Assembly (NCBI RefSeq): GCF_001423525.1
Contig: NZ_LMOI01000001.1
Span: forward strand, 310,001 to 374,000
Direction of reading: 5' to 3'
Source: Arthrobacter sp. Leaf137
GTDB lineage: Bacteria > Actinomycetota > Actinomycetes > Actinomycetales > Micrococcaceae
DNA: 64,000 bases
Position 1 is the stretch's first letter; every line of letters begins with the position of its first letter. This document shows positions 42,718 through 50,907 of this stretch, in pieces. The position numbers and the translations under genes are program-made. Below the pieces are notes generated by a model that was given only the letters and a program-made list of their open reading frames with translations, was not told the origin of the DNA and searched no databases.

Positions 42718-43932
42718 TCACAGAATCTGTGGGTGTTCGGGACGGAACCCGATGCCGATGAAGCGGGCTGCCGCGCGGTGTATCCGCGGGGCGAAGGCGC
42801 GCAGAACCCACTTGGCCGGCCGGGGAACGAAGGAGCGCCGGCCGGGGCGCCGGGCAATGGCCCGGTGGCCCAGGCGTTGGATGCGCTGCATTTTCCGGAC
42901 AGGTACCTCCCGCCGTTTCTGCACCGCTGCGAGCATGTCGTCGCGCACCTCGCCACAGGCGAGCCCGGGGGCGACGGCGTTGGCGAGTGCCACGGCATCC
43001 TGGATGGCGTAATTGACGCCGACGCCGAACATGGGCGACATCGCGTGGGCCGCGTCCCCAATGGCGATGAATCCGGGCCGGTGCCACGTCTCCAGCCGGT
43101 TGATCTTCACGGACAGGAGTTTGATCTGGTTCCAGCCCACGAGGCTCTCCGCAGGGACGGCAAGGTGGGAAGCCGCGGCACCGATGCGGGCACGGAACGC
43201 CGCAAGCCCTTCGGCTTTGATGCTTTCGAAGCTGTCTTTGCGGATGATCATGCCGGATTGATAGTAGCTGCCCCGGTCCAGGGTCAGCACCAGGCCCTTG
43301 CCCGAAACGTATCCGAGCGTTGGCGGAAGCGGGTCGCGGGGTTTGGGCAGGTGGAACCACAGCACGTCAATGGGCACGCCCGACCCTGTTGGGTAGAGCC
43401 CGGCGTCGTTCCGGAGCGTCGATCCGCGCCCGTCGGCGGCCACGGTCAGGGGCGCGTGGATTTCCAGGGCGCCGTCAGGATCCGCGGCCCGGACACCGGC
43501 CACGCGGCCGCCGTCGTGAAGGACTTCATCTGCCCGTGTGCTCATCCGGAGCTCGAACCCCGGGAGCGCCGAGGCCTCGGCCGCGAGGAAGTTCAGGAAA
43601 TCCCATTGCGGGGCGAACACCAGGAAGTTGTCCGGCGCCGGCAGGGTGCCAAAGTCCGCGATCGTGAACCGCTCTCCGTCGAAGACCGCGTCCATGGTGG
43701 TGATGCGGGTCAGCGGCAGGTCCAGGAACCGCTCCAGCAGCCCCAGCTCGCGCAGGAGCGTAAGGGTGGACGGGTGGATGGTGTCACCGCGGAAGTCACG
43801 GAGGAAGTCGGCGTGCTTTTCCAGGACCGTGACCTGCAGGCCGGCCCGCGCGAGGAGGTAGCCAAGCACCATACCGGCAGGCCCTCCCCCGGCGATGACG
43901 CAGTCCCGCTTGATGCTCCGGGGAGTGTTCAT
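42718..43932 (-). CDS. FAD-dependent monooxygenase/oxidoreductase
   Basis: A 404-aa flavoprotein of the p-hydroxybenzoate hydroxylase fold. The FAD motif CVIAGGGPAGMVLGYLLARAG is read in pieces near residue 15, the DG motif is VAADGRGSTLR at about 160, and the second FAD motif is FIAIGDAAHAMSPMFGVGVNYAIQDAVALA, also read in pieces, at about 280-310. Family members hydroxylate aromatic rings or oxidise polyketides using NAD(P)H. The start is ATG 43932 or a GTG 15 bases upstream. It is flanked by the family C palindromes. Confidence 0.9.
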   Translation of the reverse strand: MNTPRSIKRDCVIAGGGPAGMVLGYLLARAGLQVTVLEKHADFLRDFRGDTIHPSTLTLLRELGLLERFLDLPLTRITTMDAVFDGERFTIADFGTLPAPDNFLVFAPQWDFLNFLAAEASALPGFELRMSTRADEVLHDGGRVAGVRAADPDGALEIHAPLTVAADGRGSTLRNDAGLYPTGSGVPIDVLWFHLPKPRDPLPPTLGYVSGKGLVLTLDRGSYYQSGMIIRKDSFESIKAEGLAAFRARIGAAASHLAVPAESLVGWNQIKLLSVKINRLETWHRPGFIAIGDAAHAMSPMFGVGVNYAIQDAVALANAVAPGLACGEVRDDMLAAVQKRREVPVRKMQRIQRLGHRAIARRPGRRSFVPRPAKWVLRAFAPRIHRAAARFIGIGFRPEHPQIL

Positions 43933-43961
43933 GCGTACAGTGTCCACCCACCAGAGCCCGC

Positions 43962-44005
43962 TGCCCTATCAGATGGAGTCCCCAAGATGCGGTTTTGGGG
44001 ACTCC
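43962..44005. repeat. Intergenic palindrome, family C copy 2, terminator-like
   Basis: A perfect 11-bp stem GGAGTCCCCAA/TTGGGGACTCC (43975-43985, 43995-44005) follows the word TGCCCTATCAGA that is also part of the element at 42651. It lies 16 bases beyond the stop of the leftward MFS gene and probably ends its transcription. Confidence 0.65.
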
Positions 44006-44020
44006 AAGTGGTGGCGCAAG

Positions 44021-45238
44021 TCAGTAGTTGCGGCGGTGCTTCAGGCGGGGAATGACGACGGCGAAAACGGCCGCCGCCGCGAACCCCAGGATGCCGGTGG
44101 CCGAGATCCCCGCGCCCAGCGATGCCACGGCGGTCACCCCGGAGAGCAGCAGCGGCCCGCCCGTGGAGCCGGCGTCGGCCATGAACCGCCAGAGGCCCAG
44201 GAACTGGCCGCGGCCGCGGTCCGGCGAGAAATCGGCCCCCAGCGTCATCACCAGCCCGGAGCTGATGCCGTTGCCGAACCCGATCAGCAGCGAGGCCAGC
44301 AGCAATCCCGTGAACGAGCCCGTCAGCGGGATCAGCACCAGCGCCGCGCCCATCAGCAGGGTGGACGGTACGGCCACGAACTGCCGGCCCTTGCGGTCCA
44401 TGAGCTTGCCGGCCGGATAGAACACCAGCATGTCGATGGCCCCGGACAGGCCGTAAATGAGCGAAGCGGACGTGGCATCCATACCCAGGTGGTCGGCCCA
44501 CAGCGGGATCACCACCTGCCGCGAGGAGCGGAGGGCGGACAGCAGCAGGATGCCGATGCCCACCGAGAGGAAGACCCCCGCATGGGACACCGCAACGCTC
44601 CGGAGCGTGGGCTGCGGGCCTGGTTTGCCGCCGTCGGACGCGTGCGGAGCGGCCAGGTCCGGGATGGTCAGGGACAGCAGCGCGGCGGCCGCCATGGCCA
44701 CCACACCCACCCAGTAGGCGCCGTTGATGCCGCCAAACTGCATCACCGCAGCTCCCAAGAACGGTCCGATGAACACGCCGATCCTGTTCACGCCGCCCAG
44801 CGTGGACAGCGCCCTGGCCCGGAAATCCACCGGCACCGCCTCGGTGAGGTACTTTTGCCGGGCCAGGCCAAAAACGCTTCCTGACATCCCGACGACGGTC
44901 ATCGCCACGGCGAGCAGCACCAGGCCGTTGGGCGCAAGGGAGGTCAACCCGGCGGCGGCGAGCGCCAGGCCGGCGGCGACGGACGCGCCCACGATGGACC
45001 AGCGTTCACCGAACTTCAGCGTGACCAGCGACGCCGGCAGGTTGAAGAACCAGGACCCGAGCCCCATCAGGGTGACGATGAGGGCTGCCACGGCGACGGT
45101 GGCGCCGAGGTCGCGGGCGGTCAGGGCCACCACGGGAAGGATGGCCCCCTGCCCCAGGCCAAACAGGAGGGTGGGTCCAAAGGCGGCCACCGCAATGCTG
45201 CGCAGGTTGAAGGGCTGGGAGCCACCGGGGGAAGTCAT
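44021..45238 (-). CDS. Major facilitator superfamily transporter
   Basis: A 405-aa membrane protein with 12 predicted helices and a central loop of about 25 residues (AAPHASDGGKPGPQP). MFS cues are the duplicated acidic-basic loops NLPASLVTLKFGERWSIVG and YPAGKLMDRKGRQFVAVPST, both read in pieces. GPFLGAAVMQFGG fits helix 5 of a drug-efflux type carrier. Substrate unknown. It is next to the monooxygenase, so an accessory role in degradation or export is possible. No regulator gene is seen. Confidence 0.86.
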   Translation of the reverse strand: MTSPGGSQPFNLRSIAVAAFGPTLLFGLGQGAILPVVALTARDLGATVAVAALIVTLMGLGSWFFNLPASLVTLKFGERWSIVGASVAAGLALAAAGLTSLAPNGLVLLAVAMTVVGMSGSVFGLARQKYLTEAVPVDFRARALSTLGGVNRIGVFIGPFLGAAVMQFGGINGAYWVGVVAMAAAALLSLTIPDLAAPHASDGGKPGPQPTLRSVAVSHAGVFLSVGIGILLLSALRSSRQVVIPLWADHLGMDATSASLIYGLSGAIDMLVFYPAGKLMDRKGRQFVAVPSTLLMGAALVLIPLTGSFTGLLLASLLIGFGNGISSGLVMTLGADFSPDRGRGQFLGLWRFMADAGSTGGPLLLSGVTAVASLGAGISATGILGFAAAAVFAVVIPRLKHRRNY

Positions 45239-45303
45239 CAGATTTATCCTAGGGCTGCACCCTCTCTCACCCCGGCGCGCAACGTCGCCCCGCGCAACAG
45301 AAA

Positions 45304-45729
45304 CTACTGCCGGGGGCGGGGTGCCAGCCCTGCCAGTGACCGGATCAAGGCCACCGCCTCCACCACGGCACCGATAACCGAGCCCATCATTCCCAGAGCC
45401 AGGAACACCCGCACCACCATGGGCCAGCCGGACCAGCCATCGCCGAAATCAAACGGGAAAACGTCCCAGAGACGGAGCAGCGCGGCCATTCCGAAGCCGA
45501 GAACCACCAGGTTTCCCAGGGCCTGCAGGCCCCTCGACCGGACCACCACAAATGCGAGGTTCAGGATGATGCCGGCAATGAGGGCGGCATTGACGGCGTC
45601 AAGGACGCGCGTCATGTCCGAAGTCAGGAACGGCACCGTGCGCCAGCCGGGCCACATATTAATGGCCCACAGCAGGACAGCATTGACAAGGACGGAGCCA
45701 ACGCCGCCGCCGCGGCTGGTCGTAGCCAT
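45304..45729 (-). CDS. Small integral membrane protein, unknown
   Basis: A 141-aa protein with four predicted membrane helices (about residues 10-30, 40-65, 75-95 and 110-135) and a conserved-looking WAINMWPGWRTVPFL segment between helices 1 and 2. The start is uncertain: ATG 45729 begins the membrane-protein part, while a GTG at 45840 would add a 37-residue tail that overlaps the region just before the next gene on the other strand. I do not recognise a family. It stands alone. Confidence 0.7.
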   Translation of the reverse strand: MATTSRGGGVGSVLVNAVLLWAINMWPGWRTVPFLTSDMTRVLDAVNAALIAGIILNLAFVVVRSRGLQALGNLVVLGFGMAALLRLWDVFPFDFGDGWSGWPMVVRVFLALGMMGSVIGAVVEAVALIRSLAGLAPRPRQ

Positions 45730-45914
45730 GCCACCAGCGTCGTTCCGGGCTGCCTTGGTCCGGAAGTGCCGAAGGTCCCACGGGGCGGGCTGAACGGCAG
45801 CGCGGGACCCGCCTTCCCGGGCAATAAATTCGGGGGTCACAAACGGCCCGCGGAGGAGTACATTTCGCCTTAGGGGTGCTGTTCCGCGCCCCCAGCCAAG
45901 GGGAGGTCAACGTC

Positions 45915-46280
45915 ATGGGTGAAGTGTGGATCCGTACGCTCGGCAACGGGCTGGTCCGGGCAGACAGAGCCACGGAAATTTCATCCACCCGCGGATCCCT
46001 CCACGAGGACCAAGGGTATTCGCTGAAGGTCATCGTGGACGGCAAAGGCCATGTGCTCATTGACGACGCGGACCTGCAGGGCTCCCTTGGTGATCGGCTG
46101 GAGTATGCCCGGCACATGGAGGACGCCCTGCTGCTTGCCATGGATGAGGCCCGCGAGAACGATGCCTCAGTGGTGGTGTCCTTCGAGCCTGAGCGGCAGC
46201 GCTGGTCCGCAGCCCCCGTGGCAGTGTTGACCGGAAGGCTTCCGGACCAGGCTGGCAGGGTTCCAGAAGCAGTGGGCTGA
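45915..46280 (+). CDS. Conserved hypothetical protein (121 aa)
   Basis: A small soluble, acidic protein opening with MGEVWIRTLGNGLVRADRATEI and containing LKVIVDGKGHVLIDD, which reads as a beta-strand pair. The last 30 residues become Pro/Arg-rich. I recognise no domain. The start is ATG 45915 with GGGGAGG in front; a longer start at 45876 is less likely. It is divergent from the membrane protein at 45304. Confidence 0.65.
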   Translation: MGEVWIRTLGNGLVRADRATEISSTRGSLHEDQGYSLKVIVDGKGHVLIDDADLQGSLGDRLEYARHMEDALLLAMDEARENDASVVVSFEPERQRWSAAPVAVLTGRLPDQAGRVPEAVG

Positions 46281-46380
46281 CCTGCGGTCACAGGATCAGC
46301 ATCGAAGCCGCCGGTAATAAATTCGTCAAAGTGTTGCGTGCATCACATTCAACCCCTACTCTGTATGAGGCTGATGAAAA

Positions 46381-46434
46381 CGGCCACGCAAAAAGCTGCA
46401 GCGTCGCAGCCAATGCCGGGGAAGGCTTTACATC
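46381..46434 (+). other. Folded leader before the 46435 gene
   Basis: The segment CGGC...GCCG encloses GCTGC/GCAGC, with CACGCAAAAAGC on its left side and GCCGGGGAAGG on its right. It ends in a good ribosome site. The layout is like a short structured leader. I could not match it to a named riboswitch. The unusual G-free stretch before it (46288-46380) shows nothing else. Confidence 0.3.
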
Positions 46435-46758
46435 TTGAACTCTAAGCTCCACATTGTTGTCCGTATTGATCTCGACCACGCACGTGCGAAGGTGATTGCA
46501 AAGGGGCATATCACCGTCCACAGCATCAACGCCCTTTATGTAGTCGCTAAACGGGCCAACTCCTTGAGGGAAGGGCTTGACCTGGAACTGGACATCTCGC
46601 AGGCCTTCGTGGATGAAGCCGCACTGGAGATGCTCCGTACCGCGTCAGAAACCCGACATCTGCCCACCAGGATCGATCCGCTCCAGGCACCCTGCACCAT
46701 CAGTGTCCTGGCACCACGCCGCAAGGTTCCCGCCGCCGCCACCCGCCTGGCCGCATAG
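46435..46758 (+). CDS. Small protein, STAS-like fold possible
   Basis: A 107-aa protein starting with TTG, with GGGGAAGG ten bases upstream. Beginning with KLHIVVRIDLDHARAKVIAKGHITVHSINALY (in pieces), it has alternating strands and helices and VDEAALEMLRTASE, which resembles a small STAS (sulfate-transporter/anti-sigma antagonist) fold; this is a weak guess. The last 25 residues are basic and Ala-rich. It is upstream of, and convergent with, the PAS-GGDEF-EAL gene. Confidence 0.5.
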   Translation: MNSKLHIVVRIDLDHARAKVIAKGHITVHSINALYVVAKRANSLREGLDLELDISQAFVDEAALEMLRTASETRHLPTRIDPLQAPCTISVLAPRRKVPAAATRLAA

Positions 46759-46905
46759 CGAAGACCCTGGCACCACAGAGCCCATGCATCGGGCCCGCGT
46801 GCCAGCCATTCCTGAAAGTTCCGCCCCTCGCCCTGTCCCCTTGCCGCTGAACCCACACATACGGGTGGCGGCTCCGGACGGGGCGACGTGCGGTTAAGGG
46901 CGCAC

Positions 46906-48657
46906 TCAGGCGTGCGACGCCAACCATTCCCTGAGCTGCGGCACTGGAAGCGGACGGGCGAAAAGGTAGCCCTGCGCAAGGTCGCAGCCCATGTCCTGCA
47001 GCGCCTGTGCCTGGCCGGAGGTTTCAACCCCCTCAGCCACGGCCCGGATTCCCACCGCGTGCGCCAGGTCGATGCAGCTGCCCACGATCGCGCCGTCCCC
47101 GGTATCCAGTCCCAACCCCATGATGAACGACCGGTCAATTTTCAGTTCGTTGACAGGGAATTTCTTCAGGTACGTAAGGCTTGAGTAGCCCGTGCCAAAG
47201 TCGTCGACGGCGAGCCCCACGCCCAGGTTCTTGAGGGCGTTCAGTGATTCCACGGCCGCGCCGGGATCGGACATCAGTGCCGTTTCGGTGATTTCAAGCA
47301 GCAGCAGCGCCGGGTCCATGCTGCGCCGCTCCAGCGCGCCCTCCACCATGTCCACCAGCCCGGGATCGTTGAGTTGCCGGGCGGACAGGTTGACGGCAAA
47401 TTCCAGTCCGGCACCGTGGTCATTCCGGCGCAGGCTTTCAGCGAGCTTCAGGGTTTCGTCGAGCACCCACGCACCCAGCGGACGGACCAGCCCGGATTCC
47501 TCGGCCATGGCAATGAATTCCGACGGCGGCAGCAGGCCTCGGGCGGGGTGCTGCCAGCGGACCAAGGCCTCCACTCCGCTGGCCCGCCCCGTACGAAGGT
47601 CGATCCGGGGCTGGTAGTGCACCCGCAGGGCGCCTTCGCCGATGCCGCGGCGCAGTTCGCCGAGGGCTCGAAGCCGGTCCACGGCCGGGTCCGATGGTGC
47701 CGGCCGGTGCAGCTCCCAGCGGTTCCTGCCACGCTCCTTGGCACGGTAGACGGCGATGTCTGCACGGCGGATCAGGTCCTCAACGGTGTCGCCCCCGCCC
47801 TGGGCAACCGCGATGCCGATGCTTGCGGAGATGACGATTTCCAAGCCCTCGAGATGCATCGGTGCAGCCATGACGTCCAGCAGACTCGCTGCCAGTGCCG
47901 TCGCATCGTCTGTCCCGGCCACCTCGTCCACCACCACGAACTCATCACCGGACAGCCGCGCCACCGCACCGGACGCCTGGACGGCGGCGGCCAGCCGTCC
48001 CGCCACGGACACCAGGAGGTTGTCCCCGGCGCTGTGGCCCAGGCTGTCGTTCACCGCCTTGAAATGGTCAAGGTCGATGAAAAGGGCCGCCAGCGATTTC
48101 CGCTCGCGCGTTCCGCCGTGCGGTGCTGCGCCGAACCGCGCCTTCAAGCCGGCCCGGTTTGGCAGGCCGGTGAGCGCGTCGTGCAGCGCCAGCCGCCGCA
48201 GTTCCTGCTCCGCCAGGGCACGCTTGGCGTCCGATTCTTCAGCCGCCCGCAACGCCGAAACCAGTTCCGTCTCGTACAGCCGTCGCTCGTGGGCGCTGAA
48301 GATGATCACACGGATGCTGCCCGATTCCTGGCCAGCGGCCGCAAACCTTGAGGCCGAGAGCAGTGCCGGGCGCCGGATATGGTCCGCACCAACGATGTCC
48401 ACTGCGATTTCCGAGACCGAACCGGTGATCCCCAGCTGGGGAATGCAGTGCGTGGCGTAAAGGATCTGATCACCCACGGGCATCAGGAACTGCAGCTTCG
48501 TCCCCAGGAGGGTTGTCCTGCTGTAACCGGTCCACCGCACGAAGGTGTCATTGACGGCGGCGATCCGGCCGCCGTCGTCCGTTACCAGGTATCCGCACGG
48601 CGCCTGGTGGAAGAGCGCCTCGAAGTTGACCACGGGCCGGCCCGCGGTGTCCGTCAC
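46906..48657 (-). CDS. PAS-GGDEF-EAL cyclic-di-GMP enzyme, RsbP-like PAS domain
   Basis: A 583-aa cytosolic protein. Residues 10-110 are a PAS sensor (APCGYLVTDDGGRIAAVND, YSRTTLLGTKLQFLMP), similar in form to the PAS of B. subtilis RsbP. A coiled helix (about 120-160) leads to GGDEF at 165-320, whose active site reads LSGDEF, one substitution that several active cyclases share. No RxxD inhibitory site precedes it. EAL (335-575) keeps VEALVRWQHP, NLSARQL, EITE, DDFGTGYSSLTYL, KID and AEGVET, so phosphodiesterase activity looks intact. The GTG start overlaps the stop of the RsbQ-like gene by four bases (GTGA). Confidence 0.93.
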   Translation of the reverse strand: MTDTAGRPVVNFEALFHQAPCGYLVTDDGGRIAAVNDTFVRWTGYSRTTLLGTKLQFLMPVGDQILYATHCIPQLGITGSVSEIAVDIVGADHIRRPALLSASRFAAAGQESGSIRVIIFSAHERRLYETELVSALRAAEESDAKRALAEQELRRLALHDALTGLPNRAGLKARFGAAPHGGTRERKSLAALFIDLDHFKAVNDSLGHSAGDNLLVSVAGRLAAAVQASGAVARLSGDEFVVVDEVAGTDDATALAASLLDVMAAPMHLEGLEIVISASIGIAVAQGGGDTVEDLIRRADIAVYRAKERGRNRWELHRPAPSDPAVDRLRALGELRRGIGEGALRVHYQPRIDLRTGRASGVEALVRWQHPARGLLPPSEFIAMAEESGLVRPLGAWVLDETLKLAESLRRNDHGAGLEFAVNLSARQLNDPGLVDMVEGALERRSMDPALLLLEITETALMSDPGAAVESLNALKNLGVGLAVDDFGTGYSSLTYLKKFPVNELKIDRSFIMGLGLDTGDGAIVGSCIDLAHAVGIRAVAEGVETSGQAQALQDMGCDLAQGYLFARPLPVPQLREWLASHA

Positions 48658-49484
48658 GGGCGCGGGCCGATGTACTGCAGGATCGCTCCTGCAGTGGCTT
48701 CGGGTGCGCTCACGTGGGGGCAGTGGCCGGTGGCCTGCAGGTGCACCAAGGTGCTGTGTCCGAGGTGTTGGTGGACATAGGTACCCACCTCCGGAGGAGC
48801 CAGGAGGTCATCGGAGCACTGCAGGATCAGGCTGTCGCACTGGACCCGGTCCAGGATTGAACGGCTGTCCGAGAGGAACGTGACCCGGGCAAAATGGCGG
48901 GCAATGGACGGGTTGGTCCGGCAGAAGCTGGACCGTAGCTCTTCCGCGTACTCCGGAGAATCGGGGTTGCCCATGGCCATGGGCGCCAGCGCCTCGGCCC
49001 AGGCGAAATAGTTGCTGTCCAGGGACTTGAGCAGCCCTTCGATGTCCTCATGCGAGAACCCGCCCACGTAGCCGTCGTCGGCATCGTTCGTATATCGCGG
49101 CGACGGGGCCACCAGGATCAGCCTGGCGAACCGCTCCGGTTCGCGGGCGGCAGCGATCAGCGCGATCATGGCGCTGACGCTGTGGCCCACCAGGATCACG
49201 TCGGCCAGGTCCAGGGCGGCACAGATTTCCAGGACGTCGGTGGCGTAGCCGTCCAGGGTCCCGTATTTCTCCCGGTCGTAGGCGTCCAGGTCGGAGTGGC
49301 CGGCACCCACATGGTCGAAGAGCACCACCCGGTAGTCAGCGGCGAAGTAGGGCACCAGCCGCCGCCACATGTCCTGGTCGCAGCCGTAGCCGTGGGCGAA
49401 GAGCATCACCGGACCGTCCGCGCGGCCCAGCACTGTGACGTTGTTGCGCTTTGCAACCGCCTCTGCTGTGAGCGCTCCGAGCAT
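48654..49484 (-). CDS. RsbQ-like alpha/beta hydrolase
   Basis: A 276-aa hydrolase of the RsbQ/KAI2 group. The catalytic triad is Ser102 in VGHSVSAM, Asp226 in LQCSDDLLAP and His254 in ATGHCPHVS. The opening RNNVTVLG and the FAHGYGCDQDMWRRLVPYF loop match RsbQ, and the motifs GGFSHEDIEGLL and SFCRTNPSIARHFARVTFLSD are near-identical in layout to that protein. RsbQ is needed by the PAS phosphatase RsbP for energy-stress signalling in Bacillus. Here it is coupled by overlapping GTGA to a PAS-GGDEF-EAL protein instead. A natural ligand is not known for these proteins. Confidence 0.9.
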   Translation of the reverse strand: MLGALTAEAVAKRNNVTVLGRADGPVMLFAHGYGCDQDMWRRLVPYFAADYRVVLFDHVGAGHSDLDAYDREKYGTLDGYATDVLEICAALDLADVILVGHSVSAMIALIAAAREPERFARLILVAPSPRYTNDADDGYVGGFSHEDIEGLLKSLDSNYFAWAEALAPMAMGNPDSPEYAEELRSSFCRTNPSIARHFARVTFLSDSRSILDRVQCDSLILQCSDDLLAPPEVGTYVHQHLGHSTLVHLQATGHCPHVSAPEATAGAILQYIGPRP

Positions 49485-49577
49485 GATCCATCCCCTAGGT
49501 CGCAGGCAGGGTGACTTCTTTCTCAGATATTAGTAGCGGCCGGCCAGGAACCAACACAAATTTCGCGCAAGACCCCC

Positions 49578-49608
49578 GGGAGCCGCGGACGCCCCGCGCA
49601 CGGCTCCC
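49578..49608 (-). terminator. Stem-loop behind the AztD1 gene
   Basis: GGGAGCCG/CGGCTCCC with flanking C/G pairs forms a stem with a 15-base GC loop, about 20 bases beyond the stop of the AztD-like gene. It probably ends the leftward zinc operon. Confidence 0.6.
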
Positions 49609-49628
49609 AGGGGCAGGCCCGGACAGGC

Positions 49629-50840
49629 TTAGCCGGTGACCCCGCTCAGTTCGTTCGGCGCAGCGTCCAGCGTGCCGGTGCCGGCGACCTTCCCGGTTTC
49701 GATGTCGACGGCGTGGATGGCCTTCGACGCCGGGTCCGTCACGTAGGCGGTGTGCCCGTTGACGAACAGGGTGGGCCGGGGCTGCTGCCAGTCCAGCGGT
49801 TCCTCCCACGGCACGGTCACCGGGAAGACATTTTTGACAGCCGCCGTTGCGGGGTCAATGACGTGCAGCGCGCCGTCCGTGCCGAGTACCAGGGCCTCGC
49901 CGTGCGGGCCGCGGCCCAGGGAACGGAAGCTGTAACTGGTGCCCAGGTCCACGAAGGCCAGGGATTTCGTCTCGGTGTTGATCAGGGACACGGTCTCCGG
50001 CCGTTCCAGTTCGGCGTCCTTGTCCTGCTTGTAGTCGCCCAGGGTCACCGGGGATTCCTCCGAGCCGGCCTGGTTGCCGATCCTGCCGTATTCAGTGGGG
50101 CTCTCCAGTTTGGTGATGGCGCCATCGGCGTAGATCAGGACGCCGGTCTGGCATCCGATGACCACTGCCTCCCCGGCTGCCGTGGCCTCGCCGTGCACTC
50201 CCGGGCAGTCCTCATTCCTGGCGATTTCCTTGCCGTCCGCATCCAGCACCACTATTCCGGGCCGTTCCTGGTCGTTCCCGAGGGTGAGGACAAGCTCACC
50301 GTTGGCGAGTTCGACGGCGACGCCATGGTGGGCTTCTTCGGCGCGGTGGGTTTCCACCCGGGGCTGTCCGGAGGCCAGGTCCGCGGAGTTGAAGACGGTC
50401 ACCTCGCCGGTCCCGTCGCTGAAGAGGATGGTCTTTCCATCGTGGCGGACTACGTGGCCGGGCTTGGTGGTGGGGAAGACGATGTCCGTCATGGCCGGGT
50501 CTTGGGCGTAGTGCCTGCCGCCGTCGGTCCACGCCCCGGTGTCCAGGACCTCGAATCCCTTGGCGGTGGAGATGACCACGTGGCGGCCGTCGCCGGCGGG
50601 GTTGATGCGGTTGAACCCCTCCATGGGAAAGTCGGCCAGCACCTCGAAGGTGTCGGGGTCGAGGACCTGGATGCCGCCGTCGTAGGTGGCGACAAGGCGC
50701 GGCGCTGCCGAGTCCACGGTGGCGGCCGGGGTTGGCGCAGGGCTGGCGGGGCTTGAGGCGGGCGTGCCGCAGCCTGAGAGCAGCAGGCCGGCGGCGGCCA
50801 GCACCGTCATCAGGCGGACGGGTGCGGTGCGGTGATACAT
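49629..50840 (-). CDS. aztD: AztD-type zinc metallochaperone lipoprotein, copy 1
   Basis: A 403-aa lipoprotein. The signal peptide ends in the lipobox LSGC (Cys near residue 24), followed by a Pro/Ala-rich spacer. The mature part is a seven-bladed beta-propeller in outline (LVATYDGGIQVLDPDTFEVL, HVVRHDGKTILFSDGTGEVTVF, HVIDPATAAVKNVFPV, each in pieces). His-containing turns such as GGRHYAQ and EEAHHGVAV may bind zinc, as in AztD, which delivers zinc to AztC. It follows aztC by 67 bases. A second AztD paralogue precedes aztC. Confidence 0.85.
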   Translation of the reverse strand: MYHRTAPVRLMTVLAAAGLLLSGCGTPASSPASPAPTPAATVDSAAPRLVATYDGGIQVLDPDTFEVLADFPMEGFNRINPAGDGRHVVISTAKGFEVLDTGAWTDGGRHYAQDPAMTDIVFPTTKPGHVVRHDGKTILFSDGTGEVTVFNSADLASGQPRVETHRAEEAHHGVAVELANGELVLTLGNDQERPGIVVLDADGKEIARNEDCPGVHGEATAAGEAVVIGCQTGVLIYADGAITKLESPTEYGRIGNQAGSEESPVTLGDYKQDKDAELERPETVSLINTETKSLAFVDLGTSYSFRSLGRGPHGEALVLGTDGALHVIDPATAAVKNVFPVTVPWEEPLDWQQPRPTLFVNGHTAYVTDPASKAIHAVDIETGKVAGTGTLDAAPNELSGVTG

Positions 50841-50907
50841 GGTTGGTTCCTTCTTTATGGGTGGGGAGCTCCGGGAGCGGAGCCCAGGAATGTCTGGTGA
50901 CGCAGGA

